Shown here piece by piece: positions 1 through 13,123 of a DNA stretch of 64,000 nucleotides. The stretch covers positions 54,875,381-54,939,380 of the forward strand of contig JALJCS010000001.1 of assembly GCA_023055355.1 (NCBI GenBank), written 5' to 3'. The DNA is from Agelaius tricolor (lineage: Eukaryota > Chordata > Aves > Passeriformes > Icteridae). Under the pieces are notes generated by a model. That model worked only from the letters and a program-made list of their open reading frames with translations, had not been told where the DNA came from and ran no database searches. The position numbers and the translations under genes were made by a program. Each line of letters opens with the position of its first letter. Position 1 is the first letter of the stretch.

Positions 1-47
1 AAGAAGAAAGAAAAAGAAATAAATGGAAAGGAGGGAAAGAAACAGGG
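1..47. repeat. A/G-rich low-complexity tract
   Basis: The first bases of the window are almost entirely A and G (GAA/GAAA/GGAAAG runs), interrupted by only a few pyrimidines. It looks like a decayed purine microsatellite cut by the window edge, so its true length is unknown. No coding or regulatory meaning can be assigned. Confidence 0.7.
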
Positions 48-233
48 CCTATATAAATCTTTTACCTTATCCACATAACTAGAAATAAAAATTAGCATCC
101 ACTGGGAGATGTCATTGAAGCAATGCAAAGCATGAGGAAAAGCATCCCTGAAAGAATAAAGGGGCAGCACCCACTGGACATTTTAATGTAAACTGTAGCA
201 GATTTTACTACAAATATAGACTCCCAGCCAGCT

Positions 234-271
234 CCTGGGTGAAATGTTTGACCCTGGGTGAAATGTTTGAC
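234..271. repeat. Tandem duplication, 19-bp unit x2
   Basis: The 19-bp unit CCTGGGTGAAATGTTTGAC occurs twice in perfect tandem at 234-252 and 253-271. The identity of the copies suggests a recent slippage or duplication event. No function is implied. Confidence 0.95.
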
Positions 272-1100
272 CCAGTGCCATGGCTGACATGTCATGGGAC
301 AAGCAAACCTTGGCACCTTCTCTGTCCAGAAGGGAAGGACTTGATAATACCTACTCAAAGCCTACTGAATCTGCTCCACTGTTGGCAGCTTTTGTATCCT
401 TCTCAAACTGAAAACCTCCTAAAATGGGTTTCTGAGTGGTCCCTGGTCCTCCCCATTTCACCAAAATTTAGTCATGGTTAAGCCTGTGACGTCCTTCAGA
501 CTTCCTTGGGAATTATTGGGTCTGTCTTGGTACATGATGAGTGCCATGAAGAACCGTGGTGTATCAAGCTTGAGCAATGGCAGGGGCAACTCACTGGTGC
601 AGTCAGAGAGGTTCCTGGCTGAAGCTTGCTGGTGAGTGGGCAGGAGTTTGACAAGAACTGTTGGCTCTGTGCCATGGAGAGGGAGCTTCCAGCCAGCAGG
701 TCTTGGATGGTGAGGTCTCTAGGTAGGGTGGTAAAACTGGGAATTCCTGAAGGAGAATAACAGTCTTTGCTGATGCTATGACTTTTGTTGCATTCAGGAA
801 AATGAGTCTTCAGGTGAAATTTTTCCTCTGTTTTTGGAGGGGGATATATAAACAAGATTTTTAAAGATTATACCAAGACTACAGTTGATGTACACTGCTG
901 ATTTCTTATGCAAATAGAAACAACTCTGCAAGGCTTTGAAATTTTGACTAATCATTCAGCCCAAATTGCTACTCTATATTAATAATAAAGACATCTATTG
1001 ATGATTATGTTCTGGATTCACTAATCCAATCACAAATGCCTTTGCTCTGTAGTTTCTTTGTACTCATATTTCTTTTTTTTTAAATATAAAAATAATTGGA

Positions 1101-1118
1101 AAAATAAATAAATAAATA
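1101..1118. repeat. (AAAT)n microsatellite
   Basis: About 4.5 copies of AAAT/AATA lie in an AT-rich surrounding. This is a short simple repeat. Confidence 0.85.
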
Positions 1119-2154
1119 GATTACAGGAACAGAGAGGAATTCCATTACTATACAAGTTCTTCGCATTTCAACATTTGCATGATAATCATTTAATAGCAGA
1201 ATATAATTAGGGCAACTAGGGAAAAGTGTATGACTTTCTGTTATGCGATATCACCCATATTTGCCAATACTGTGGGTGCACAAATGACCCACAAAGATTT
1301 TACTTGAAAATCCAGACTGGACACTGGTGCAGGGGACACTGGTTACATCAGGACCTTTTATGAATAGAAATTCATGTCTTAGAACTGTTCCAGGCTGGTT
1401 TTCTCCTCAAAAGAGAGAGATTAACTGATATTGGCTATTTTATTTTTTATTTTTCCTAGTAATTTTACAGACAGGATTATTTGTAATCCAGTTTTCTGGA
1501 AAGAACTAGTTCATGCTCAGCAATTTAAAAGTTTCCTGCTCCTTTTCCTTCCAAAACTGCTGTGCTGCTTTCTGCACACAGCCCTCACCTCTCCCTGTGC
1601 TGCCTTCTCTTCTCAGGGTCTTCTAGGTTCCAGCTGCTGTAGAATTATGGATACCTTCTCCTGATTCTTTCAGCTCAGTAGAGAAGTTATCACTTGATAA
1701 AAAAAAAGCTGGCCAGAAATGTGTTCTTCTCTTCAGAAATGCTCTTATTAATCAGATACAAAGGACATCTGCCAGGCAATTGAGGATATGATAGTAGTGA
1801 TCTGGAAACACCAGAAATGGGTAATTTCTGCTGTGTCTGCCCCACCTCATTATCTCCTCCCAGCTCCCTTCCAGACTATCACCTATACATCTGCCATGTC
1901 CCTGCTGTGCACAAGGTGTGTCCTTGTGTTACCACATGTCTCCATCCTCCCTTCCATTGCTTTGAGTTTATGCTGTTCAAGACACATCAGGAGATCTTCT
2001 GGTCTTTTCTAGATAAGGGACAGAGCAGACATGCTGCACATGTAGAAAAGTGAACAACCCAGCCTTGCAGCAGGGTTGTTCCAACAGCCTTCCAACAGGG
2101 TTGTTCATACACATGGAACTTTAGGACTGTCATTTTCCTTTTGCTTATTTCCTC

Positions 2155-2169
2155 TTTTTTTTTTTTTTT
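2155..2169. repeat. Poly-T run (15)
   Basis: This is an uninterrupted run of 15 T after a pyrimidine-rich lead-in. It could act as a polypyrimidine tract, but no well-placed AG acceptor with an exon follows it. Confidence 0.9.
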
Positions 2170-4677
2170 CTTCTGCTGAAATCCTTTTTCAGAGGGATAC
2201 TATTTTGCAAAAATTTAGTCTCATGAGCTGCATTTCTCAGCTGGGAAAATTTCTGGTATATTCATGTGACGAGATTATTTATAAGACCTTTAACAAGTAC
2301 TATTCATTTCACAGATTATGACTGCAGCCTCCACACAATGGATAGTGTTGGCAGGGGAAACATAATTCAGTCAGAAGGCTCAAGAAATAATCTGTCATAT
2401 GTACAAGGAAAAACTCAGTAAGGATGTTTCTGGAAGACTAAAGTTTATGGTTTTATGTGCATATGATACGGAGTGTTGCTGGTGGCAGTGGTGAAAATGA
2501 GGTTGGACAAAAGCAAAAAATGCTCAGCTTTTTTCACTTTGCTTTTGTGACAGTCTTTTTAACAGTGTGGGACTTCACTTTTTAGCAAAGAAGTTTATGG
2601 TTTTGTAGGAGGTAATTTCATATAGGCAATAGTTTAGTCATATAAGTATTGGGTTGCCAAAGGACTTGGATTCTAGTAGTTTCCCCTTTTCTCATGCCTG
2701 TAAGGAAAGGTGTGCCCTGCATAATCAAAGGGTGATTTTCAATGTCCTGCAAAGCCATCCCACAACCTCTAGTATTGTTTAAAGATGAATACAGCTGGTG
2801 AAACAAAAGCATGTTGTTTGCCCTCTGCTGTTCTGGAAAGCAGCCCTGGTCCATGTTCTTCTCTTTAGGGACCACAGCCTCCTTGTGACTCTGCTTCAGT
2901 CCTCTGCAGTGCAGTGGCATCAGCCTTCATACTTTCCATCCTCGCTCCCTGCTGCCATTCCTGGGAAACACTTGGGTCACTGCTGGACTTGCTGGCCTTC
3001 CTGCTGTAAGGCAGAGAAGAGGCAGGGGTGCAGCAGGGGCGCTCCATGGGTCAGAGGTTTCTGCCAGTCCCTGCTGAGCTCTCAGGGGAACTTGCAATTG
3101 TCCAGATGCTTGTGGGCAAAGGAGGAAGCAAGGAAAGCATGCGGGATTGAAGCGGTGCCTCTGCACATCCCACAGCTCCCAGGCTTTCCAGCTCCTGGCT
3201 GCTGCAGGGCACTGGGCAGTGCAGACAAGATATTTTCTCCTTAGATAGCATGTGCAGAGGTCAATGGCAGTAGCTTAATGCTTGTTACTTTGGCCTGTAA
3301 CTGGTATGGGTAATATTCAAAAGGAAAATGTGACTCATAACTTCTGGTTGCTTTCACTCACTCTCTTTTTTAGGGTGCACATGTTTATGTGCCAGTTGCA
3401 TCAATTAAATAGCAACCAATCCAAGTACATTTACAGTCTGCCTTTAAAATGCAATTCCATATTGTACTTTCCAATTAAGCATGAGCAGATTAAGGGGATG
3501 CATTGTTCTCTTGGGTTAACTCTACCATATTGTCATTAGGTGGATACGCCCTCACGAATCTAAGTTTTCTTTATGTGAAAGGAAAAGGAAGTGTATGGTC
3601 AAAAAGTAGGCCAATTTCAACCAAGCAGAATCAGCTGAGGGGAAAAAAAGACGAGTCCCTTCCCTCCCACTTTTTTATTTCTGTTGTTGTTTAATTGTTT
3701 CTTCGATCCAGTGGTTTAGTGATTTCACATGTATTTAATTAACAGAGAAATGGATAGGGTGCACTGAAAAACAAGAAAGGAAGATCAGATAGACAAATGG
3801 TCTCTGTAAGTTCACAGTTCTTAAAACAGATGTTCACCTCCACTGGCTATGGTATATCATTATCTCCAGGAACCCTGAAGAGAAAGCAAAATCCTTCATT
3901 ACTTGTAGGAAAATTAGAACAGTCTTACAGGACTAAACACCAACCCATTTCATCAGATCTCATCTCACTGCTGTTGTATTACTCACAAAACAACAAGTGT
4001 GTGTGTCTGGGGAAACTGAGACTTCAGATAAACATTAAACTTGTCTGTGGAATGAGGGACTGTGGAGATGTGATGTGAGATGGTGTCTAAAGCAGCAGCA
4101 ACTGAATGGTGGGAGGCGGAGGCAATTCCTCCATTATTTATTTGGTGTAAAGGCAAGATGTCAATTGTCTCTCAGACCTGTTACTTGCTTTTTGAACAGG
4201 GTCAGCTTATTATTGAAGTGGGGCTGCCTGACTATTACCTATAGCTGCCTGAACCTGTGACTGAAGGGTTAGGGAGTGTGTGGAAAAGTATATTGCCTCT
4301 TGCTTTCTTTTTTCTATTTTCACTATACCTTACAGATATAAATAGGTAAAATATCAGGCCAGTGCTAAGAAGTCTTCATCTCTTCTGCCAGGAAAAAATC
4401 AATAATTATGGTAATCTCTCTCTCCTGTCCTAGGGAGATAGACAAGAAATAGATAGACAGGAGAAGTTTGCCCATGCAGTCAAATGCATATGCAAATACA
4501 TGGACAGGCACACCTGTGCAGACTGGCCACTGCCTATCTCTCTGTCCTTGAATCTGGTTTCCCCACCTGTGGGGCAAGGAGTGCTAGGATCTGCTGTGTG
4601 AGCAGTTGGGATGGCAAACATGGAAGAGCCCTTTGGAAAACATACCCCAAACAAACACTTTGATTACCGGTGCCCCA

Positions 4678-4728
4678 GATTTAGTGTGCCTTGTGATTTA
4701 GTGTGCCTCGTGAATTAGCATGCCTTTA
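4678..4728. repeat. Minisatellite, 17-bp unit x3
   Basis: Three adjacent 17-bp copies are visible. The first two (GATTTAGTGTGCCTTGT and GATTTAGTGTGCCTCGT) differ by one base. The third (GAATTAGCATGCCTTTA) is more diverged, which suggests stepwise expansion. Confidence 0.9.
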
Positions 4729-6074
4729 TTGCTCTTGCTATCTCCACTAACTTTTAATCACAGCTGAATATTTCCAATCTGACTGCCATTTCTGACTTCA
4801 AGTGTATTAAAGGAGTATTCAGACCCCCAGATAACAACATGTGGGGATTTGCCAGGCAGGAAGCACAAGAGGGACTCTCTCTGCTTTCCCTCTAGCTTTC
4901 ACCCTTCACCCTTACATCAGAGCCCTGGTAGCGGAAAAGAAATGTTGAAATCAATATAAGAATAAATTGCCACGTGGTCCTTATTGTGGAGGCAAGGTTT
5001 CTACAGAAAATCCTTGTAATCAGAAAAGAAGGAAGATGAGATTAAACTGATTAAACTGAGAAAGTCAAAAAAGGACAACTTGAAAGATTAGCTTGGGGAC
5101 GACTGAAAAGCATAATCCTCCATGCATGTTAAGTAGAACAGTCCCTCTCTGTTATCAGCCCCTTCATCTGGTGACCTTCTGTTGGATTAGCACAGAGCTA
5201 CTTGATCCAAGGCAAATAGTGAAAATTGAAAAGGCAGAATACCAGTGATTACAACAGGTATCAATATTACTGCAGTGATGGTTTGTTATCATTAAGGAGC
5301 TCCATCAGAGCTCATTCTGGAAGCAAAAGGAACAGAAAATCACAAGTCATTACACTTGTGACAGGCAATAGAAGAAAAGACCTTGTGTTACAGCGGAAAA
5401 GCCTTTTTCATCTGCTTCAACCTCTAAAATTACAGCATCAGAACAGGAAAAGAGATGAGGGAAAGCAATTCAGGAGCTCACCTGTGTTTCTTTGCCTGGG
5501 AACAACTGAGCCTCAGTAGGTTGCACACAGCCAGTGTGTGGTACCCTTTTGTTCTGGAGTGAGAGGAAACAAAAGGCCTGTGTCAGTTTTGCTGGGACAA
5601 TGACCTTTTCTTGCCCCACATCCCCACCTTTATAGCAAATCTGTTCCTGTGTGGTCCCAGCAGCAGCAGCAAGGCTGGTACCTCTGCAGCCTTACAGCTC
5701 CACATTGCAGGGCTGCAGCCTGGTGTGGTGCTGTTCAAGGGCAGCATCTTCTTTCTCCCTTCTATTTCAGAGAGGTAGGAAGGACTGGAAGGAGAAAGGG
5801 TTGCTCTAGCCAAGGGTTGTTTAGCTCAGGTACATCTCATATCCCATCTTAAGTTATAAAGGAATATTGTTCCTGATTAGACTCACATTTTGTGCTTTGG
5901 AAATGTGCTTAGCACCACATTTTTAGAAGATGATTTCATTGTCTTTCCTTTTAAGTTGGCAGAGACTACAAAAACTAAAAAGTGGAGAGTGGTACAGGTT
6001 TGTGGCTGTGTGCTTCACCAGTTATATTTGCTATAATGCTTCACACTTGTGCCTGATATGTCCTTTTCTAAGTT

Positions 6075-6103
6075 CCCCTTGCCCCCCCTGACCCCCACCC
6101 CCC
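6075..6103 (-). other. G-quadruplex motif (G-rich strand is minus)
   Basis: The plus strand carries four C runs (C4, C7, C5, C6) separated by spacers of 3, 3 and 1 bases. The minus strand therefore fits the G3+N1-7 quadruplex pattern with very short loops, and the plus strand could form an i-motif. No promoter features or CpG island surround it, so any regulatory role is speculative. Confidence 0.8.
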
Positions 6104-7530
6104 ACTTCTGTCTTTTTATCCCACTATTGCCCAAAGATGTGTTATACTCAGGCACTCTTTTCTTTGTCAGAAGCCTGGAAGTCTACAGTGCTATTAATCT
6201 TTGTTGCAATGTTGCTGATGTAAATAGAGAAGCATGACTCTGAATCATTTGAATGTTTTGACTGAATCCTAGATTTGTCACTGAGTTGGTGTTTCATTTT
6301 GTACAACTTGGTGCAAGTTAGTTTCCCCAGCTTCTGTTTCCCTTGCTGCCTTTGTTGGTCTCTCTCTAAGTTAGGCAGGATGTCTGCATAGATCAGAATT
6401 GTTTCTTACTGGGCACTTGTCAAGTTAAAAATTGACAAAAAATACCGTGGTCAACTGTCATTAGTGGAAAAAGACAGTGCCTATTTTTAGATAATTTGTC
6501 ATCATTTTAAAATCCACAACATTTCACATTAAAAAAGCACAAAGCATTAGTGTAACAGCATCAGGTTTAAACATTTTGAAAAATCTAGGGGGAAAAAAAG
6601 GCCCTGAAGTGAAATTTAATCTAGCTCCAGGATCTAGAGAACAGACACATTTCTGGCAAGGCTCTTTATCATTCATTTGAAAGATCTTATCTGCATATAG
6701 CACTAATGTCAGTAAATGGAACTAAATGGTATAGTCTTACCTTGCCTTTCTTTACTGGAGAAGTAAGGATCCCACTACATTTTTGCTCCCAAAAAGCTTT
6801 TGCCCTTTTGTCAGTAGGGTGGGTGAAACCTAATCAAGGTAGGAAGAAGCAGTACTATTGCTTTGGGAGAGTTCCTACTTCTATCATACCTGAGGTTGTC
6901 CTCAGTTTGCTTAAGTCTCAATGAAAAGAGGTTTTCAGTTCAGGAGGTAAAGGGATTCATTAGATCTCATTCCCAGAAATGTCTACCTGATTGAGAAAGA
7001 GTCCCCTCAGGGGTAATGCTCATAAGCAGGTGGAGGCTGAAGGGCTGAAAAATGACCCATTTTGAAGTTTATCTAATTAGCTTCAAATATATAAGTTAGG
7101 TGTTTTGCTAGATGGATTAGCGTAATTATCTTAGTGCACCTATTCATGCTAGGAATGTCAGAAAACCTGAGAACAGAGGAGCTTAGAAAAAAATCACAGT
7201 GGCTCAGCCTGTTGACTGCCCTGACCCATGTGTAATTGTGCTGCAGAGGAAAGAGAGAAAGCTGGGAAAAACACAAGGTGAGAGGAGCTGCTCCAAAGAC
7301 AAAATATTGACAACTGACCTACAAATAAATTGGCAGGTATCTACCTCGGCCCAAATTCCTTACACAAAAGTAGTACAGAAAAATCATCCCAGGTGCATGC
7401 AGTCATTGCATAAGGGCAGTATCCTTATTGTTCCACCAGCAATTCAATCTGAGGTATTCACAGTAGTTCTGTCACTGAGCCATATTTAAAAGGAATGAAA
7501 GGATTTTTCTTCAGCTTGAAAGTTCTTCTT

Positions 7531-7598
7531 CTGATGAGATTGGATTACTATTTTATTTATAATAGTAATCCATTCTGATGAGAATGGATTACTATTTC
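7531..7598. repeat. Overlapping inverted and direct repeats
   Basis: A 24-bp segment at 7531-7554 is repeated directly at 7575-7598 with two mismatches. Between them the sequence is also inverted. GGATTACTATT (7542-7552) pairs perfectly with 7561-7571 across an 8-base loop. AATAGTAATCCATTCT (7561-7576) pairs perfectly with 7581-7596 across a 4-base loop. The middle arm can thus fold with either flank. This looks like a template-switch or palindromic duplication; no gene is attached. Confidence 0.9.
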
Positions 7599-7762
7599 AT
7601 GGTTTGGTTACAGGTTTTTTTTTTCTGATCCATTGATAACATAGATCCCGCACATCTTGTGAGATCAGTTAAAAATTCCCTTGAAAGACAGTCAATGGCT
7701 ATGAAATAGCTATTCCCAAAACCAACTTCCATTTCTTTTTTGGAGGAAGGGGATGGGGAATT

Positions 7763-7807
7763 AAAAAAAAAAAAAAAGAAGAAAGAAAAAAAAAAAAAGA
7801 AAAGAAA
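7763..7807. repeat. A-rich tract with A15 and A13 runs
   Basis: The tract has an A15 run, a GAAGAAAG spacer, an A13 run and then GAAAAG. It is a purine-only simple repeat. A retroposon poly-A tail is possible, but no upstream retrocopy is recognised. Confidence 0.85.
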
Positions 7808-10800
7808 CATGGAAATGGGGTCAGTTTTGTACTACTAAGCTTGTTTTTGTTAGGATTGGTTTTTTTGGTACACATCTGCCATGATGTATAGAAGCAGACT
7901 GGAGAAAAGAACAGCACTGCCAAGTCAACCTGGGACCAATCAATGGCTCTTCCAATTGTTTCTTTTTAAACAATCAGTTCTCCACTTGTATGGTTTGTTC
8001 CACCCACAGAAATCTTGTGCAAATCTTGGGCTGATGGCCCAACTGCTTCAGTGCCACACAAAATCCAGTGGCAGCTGGATTGGTTTCCTCACCTTGCTGA
8101 ATGCCCTCTTTTGCTCCTAATTCACGCTGTCGCCATGCCCCCTTTCTGTAGGATTAGCTGAGTTTCCAGCTAATGGTGTTTCTAAGTGTATCAAGTGTGT
8201 GGTGTTAATTTCCCCAGCATCTCATTGACTTTCTAGTCAATATTGCCGTGATCCTTTCAGAGCCACTCTTGTGTTCAAGGTATTGTAAATGAATTTAATC
8301 AGTGGAATGACCTGGTTTTCAGCAGCATTGTGCACCTTGGTAACCATGCAGTCACCAGGTGACCAGCACCCCCTCTGCCCCTTGATTCACCAGGGCTTTG
8401 AGTCATGCCTGTAGAGGTTAACATCAGGATTAAAATACCCTTAAGAATGTTCAAAATAGTCATAGTTTCCCCCAAAAGTTATTTTTTTGAGTTTAAAAGG
8501 CCTGTTTTACCAAAATCTAAATTTTTCATGTGAAAAATGTTAATTATTACCTTTTTGTCATGAAAGAACATCTAAGGTCTAAGCACCAGATAGTAATCTT
8601 AACTGGGCCCAACCACTTAATTGGTTTGTGAAATTTACCTGATTTAATTTGATGAATCATTTATAACAGAGCAAGTCACCTTTAGCATTACAGCTTCCTG
8701 CTATGTTTCCATAATGTGAAATTGAAAGGATTAAAATCAGGACATGATATTTTAATTTTAATAAATTTGAATGGTTGTGATTTAGTAATCACAACTTGAA
8801 ATAACTATTGTTCTTTTTCTTGTAATGTTTTCCATTTGGAATTTAGAATGAAAACAAACTTCAGAATGTGTCAGTTTCAGACAGTTTGAAACTTTCAAGT
8901 GACAACCATCTTTATCTGCCTGCTTGTGTTAAAGTTATTTTACAGGTATATGAACTTTCTCCCTTTGTAGATTTTTTTCTTGCTGCTTTAAAGGCAAACA
9001 TTTGTCCTTGAGTCACAGCAGAGGGCAATTGAATGGATTGAAGACCTGAGTTCTGCCCCTAGCCTTTATTTTTGGCAGAGCAGAGAAAGTAGAGGGAGAT
9101 GTGTTCTGACATCTGTGGCATGTGGTGCTTGGGAACTCACAACTTCACAGCTACGCTCCTTCCTCATATGTGCTCCTCTCCTGTCAGTTCCTCTCCGCAT
9201 CCCAGAAGAGGAACTGCTGGCACCTGGAGAAGGAGGGCTCATCCTGGCTACAGGGGGACACTTGTTCTGAAGGAGTGGACTGGTAGAAACATTTTTATGT
9301 GCACACTCTGATGAGAGAAGAACTTGGAAAAAGAGACCCCAAGAGGCAAAGGGAGAAGTGAGTAGCTAGGAATTAAGTGGCTGGAAAGGAGAAAAGAAAT
9401 CCAGACCCTGCAATTACATGCGCCTTTTAAGCCCGTTAGAAATTTCTGGGAGGTGACATGGAAAAGAGTTAGGATGTTCCCACCAACAAGCAGGCTGCTT
9501 GCACTGCCAGCTCATGGCTTAAGGCCAGATTCCCATCCAGCTGCCACTGCCATTATGCCCTGCAGGGTACCTTAACTGTTATACCTCTGGATGGGTTTTA
9601 GCTCTCTCCTGGATAAACCCCTTTGTTTTCTCAACGGTTCTTCTTCAGAATGTGGTTTTGATTTTGGAAATTAGGGAAAACTATCATTTTTAGTGAGATT
9701 TCAGATATCTACTTGACATTATTCATGCTATCTATTTAAGACATTAGAGAAATCCTTTCAGCATGTTCCTATTTGAACATCAATGTGGCATTTTAAGAGC
9801 CATGCTTGTTGGTGCACTATGTTTATGGTCTACACATAAACTCTTTGACTAAACACTAACAAATGTAGCTGTAGCAATAAAGAAGTTGTGAAAAAAATGG
9901 TAACTACTGGAGAACTAGCATCAAGACAAGTGCAAGGTGATGAGTTCATGTTCTAAGGAAAACTAGGTGCTTTTTAGGACAGTTGGGCATGCACAGGCCA
10001 TATTTGGAATGCTCTGATATTCTTCTTGATGCATAGACAACTCACAAATGTCAGAACATCTCTTCTTGTTATTACTAAGTTATTACTTACAATTAATTAG
10101 CAATTTGTATCCTCTGAGGACTGACCTTCATAATCACACAAGCTGAATTCATATAGATTTTTGTTTGACTTGCTGCAGATAGATCATAAAAGACCAGACC
10201 TTATCATCAGTCAAGTCCTCTGTTAGCATTCTGCCATTCATAGCCTTTAGTACTTCTTCAGTTGTGTCCATGCTACTCTAGCAGGAACCTTGCTTGAAAA
10301 TGCTCTTCTCATTTACTGCGCACATCTCCTTAAGTCTGGGCTATTTCTCTTTCACCTGACACTTTCCCCAGGCTACAGATGTCTGTGTTTCTCCTATTTC
10401 CATCTCTTTGCAGATGGAATGCCTGTTTGCTCCCACCTTCTGAATAGACATGAATTCGAACTTTTCACATTTTAGGTGACAGTCAGGATAGTATTGTTAG
10501 GGATCTGAGCTGAGGTTATTTTTGATTTAGCAATTGAAACTCTTAAACTTTCAAAGATTTGAAGAAACTAGCTTCATAGTCTGAGGTAATGTAGTCTTGT
10601 GGCACATAGGAGAGCAAGACTTAATCCCCTCTGTTCTGTTTAGCACTTGGTTACCTGTAGAGTACCTCTCATTTCAGGAGTAGCCTGGTTTTGGTCCTGT
10701 TGGCATTGCCTATGTGTTTGAGAAGTTCTGTGTCAGCCATCTGTGTCGTAGAAGCTGCAGGTGGATGCATGGTGCCAGCAGGAGCTGTGCCAGACCTTTC

Positions 10801-11795
10801 CTCATGCAACACAAGAGCAGTAGTACTGATACTGTGGGAATTAGTATTATTGTCAGTCACTTCTCGTTTAACTCCGTTTGAAATGAGCTCGGTAAAGCTG
10901 AAGAATGGCTTAATAGTTAACTGCAATTTGGCTGAATGTCAGGCAGTGCCTTTGGGTCTGTAAAAATTTGCAGTGATTAAACCACCTTCTTAAGAAACCT
11001 GTTTTGCTGAGCACTTTGAATATGTGTTTCTATTGTCCCTTTGGCAGACATCATGAGCATGGGGTGCAAGATGGAGGCGGTGTTGCTCTTTGAAATCAAT
11101 GGATTAGATACATGGAAAAGATTAAGCAAGGGACTATTGACTCCTACATCCTTGATATGCCTCACAGAGCTGGGGCATTCAAAATACTTATTTCCCTAAT
11201 TGGTGAGAATGGTTCCAAAAGATCACAGCACACTTACCACACTAACCAAACCAAGTGAATTTTACTTACTGCTTGTTAATGTCTGCACTGATTTGGAGGT
11301 GAGGATTGAGGATCCTTTGCTACCAAAAACCCAGGGAAAGGTAAATGGCTGGAGCCTTGGAGGGAATGTAAGCAGTAATTGCTGATCTTTGGGCTGGCAT
11401 GTTTTCCCTCCTTGTGTCTTTGTTTGCTGGCCTCAGACATGGCTTGCAGTCTGGAGGCAGATTTGCCCAGTTGTTCCCAAAATCCAAAATATGTGACATC
11501 ATCTGCATTTTTGAAGGAATACATGATTTGAACGACTCTGTGGGTTCCTTAGCTATTGTGTGTCATGCACCACCACATTTTGCAGTCACAGAGAGAACCT
11601 GAAGGGTCTGGTAAGACTGGTGCTGCTTCACTCTCCCTTTTAACAGCTCTCAATAAAATTACCAAGATAATATCAATAAAAAATAGTGACCTTAGTAAAA
11701 TTTTCTTTCGAAACTCTGAAAAAATTACCTCAATGACCCTATGCTGGAACTTCAGAACATCTTCTGCTGTAATATAAAGTAGTTCATTGGAGGTT

Positions 11796-11862
11796 TATGG
11801 ATCTAGGGATTGGACTAGATGATCTCCAGATATCCATTCCAACCCTAACAATTCTGTGATTT
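11796..11862 (+). mobile_element. CR1 LINE 3' terminal fragment
   Basis: This short stretch matches the terminal part of avian CR1 elements. It has GGACTAGATGATCTCCAGA (11813-11831), then a CCATTCCAACCC block, and ends in AACAATTCTGTGAT, the CR1 3' tail that carries ATTCTGTG-type repeats. Only about 65 bp remain, consistent with the severe 5' truncation typical of CR1. No coding capacity is left. Confidence 0.85.
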
Positions 11863-11864
11863 AT

Positions 11865-13120
11865 AGTGGCTGAAGATGTGTTCCATTGCTAGAAAACTGC
11901 ATTCTTCATACCTATAGTTGCCACAGTTGTTTTTTTCCCCATAGTACAAAGTAAGTCCTTGTAATTATTGCCCTGGATAAATCTGCAACTTTACATGAAA
12001 TGCTGGCAAAAAATGTAACCATCAGCAGGTATTTCCAGATGTCTACGAATGAGTAAGTGCAAGAATAATGAGGCTGCAGCTGCTGTTACTGCTGTGTCCA
12101 AATATTACCAGGAACCCTCGTTCTGGACTCAGCCCTTCTCTGTTATCTGTCACTCAATAACAGAACAAAAAGATGCTTTGAACATTCTTTTGGACAGAGA
12201 CCAAGTTTTGCATTATCTTTTCTGGAGAAAAGCATGAGTGTAAATAAAAGCAAATACCCTGTTTGCCCTCAGCTACTGTGTATGTCTCGCGTGCTGCAGG
12301 TTGGATAAGTGTGTGCCATTTGCTGTCAGCAGAGGTCTGTCTGCATGGAAAGGAGCTCTGTCACATGCAGATGTAGCCAGGGAAAACCTTTTGTTTGTAC
12401 AAGAGGCTTACTGACACTAATTAAATATTTTCTTTATTTGGAAAGCAGACAATTCATGACTACCTACATGCCCCCAGATTTACACAAATAGTTGATTACA
12501 AACCTCTTATGTTCCTGAAGACTGAGAGGGAATTCCTATTTTAGCCCTGCTGAAATGACAGAGGTAGGCAATTCAAGTAATGGCCTGTTAGTCAGTTATT
12601 AAATATTGCTCTTCAGCAAAATTGCTAATGATGATGGTCTTTCTATGCTACCTTTAGAATAGTGCAGAGTATATTCTGAAGAGAGATTATCTTGGATATA
12701 GAAGGCCACTAGCTTGAATGCTGTCCAAATCAACCAATTATCTGTGACAATCAACTAGCTCTGCCAGGCCACACAGAGATTAGTTACTATATAAAGTTCC
12801 ATGCTTTAAATTAAATGGCTAATGGCAGAAAGGTGAAATTATTCAGAGGACGAGACTTGATTTTTAGAGGAAGGATAAACTTTTAGCAGAGTTGGGCTTC
12901 CTCCTGTGGGTGTAAGGACCATTTCTCTAAGTGTCTTCATCATCCTTTACAAGCTGTTTATAAAAACTGTGCAGGTATAGCTAATCTAAAATCCTTCAAC
13001 CAACATCATGCTGTCCAGTTATATGCTGCTGTGTGCAGGGAGGGAAGTGTTGGACAGGTACGAGGTGTGACAGAAGCTGGTCCTGTTGGGTGAGATAAGC
13101 AGTAGGGCTGACTTCTGATG
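11865..13120. other. Gene-free stretch
   Basis: No gene, RNA or recognisable repeat is seen between the CR1 tail and the LTR. Short ORFs (60-62 codons) lack recognisable domains. Confidence 0.6.
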
Positions 13121-13123
13121 GCA

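Larger units (their letters stand above)
48..6060. other. Gene-free stretch with small repeats
   Basis: No gene is recognised. Short ORFs occur on both strands and overlap each other, as expected by chance. The most GC-rich patch is about 2820-3240. There a 148-codon plus-strand ORF (2798-3244) sits opposite three minus-strand ORFs, which points to low stop density and not to coding. Its protein is rich in Cys, Trp, Leu and Ser with no domain I recognise. Small repeats inside the stretch are listed separately. Confidence 0.6.
6108..11795. other. Gene-free stretch
   Basis: No gene or recognisable transposon was found apart from the hairpin cluster and A-rich tract listed separately. Overlapping ORFs on both strands near 10669-10963 (85 and 90 codons) have no recognisable domain. 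A mildly GC-richer patch lies at about 9030-9300 without CpG enrichment. Confidence 0.6.

Noticed and set aside
2798..3244. 148-codon ORF in a GC-richer patch
   Set aside because: Several frames on both strands are open over the same interval, so low stop density explains it; no known domain.
4678..4728. CRISPR-like repeat
   Set aside because: The copies are adjacent without spacers and the DNA is vertebrate; it is a minisatellite.
7763..7807. A-rich tract as a retroposon tail
   Set aside because: No retrocopy body upstream is recognisable; mixed A and G runs fit a purine microsatellite.
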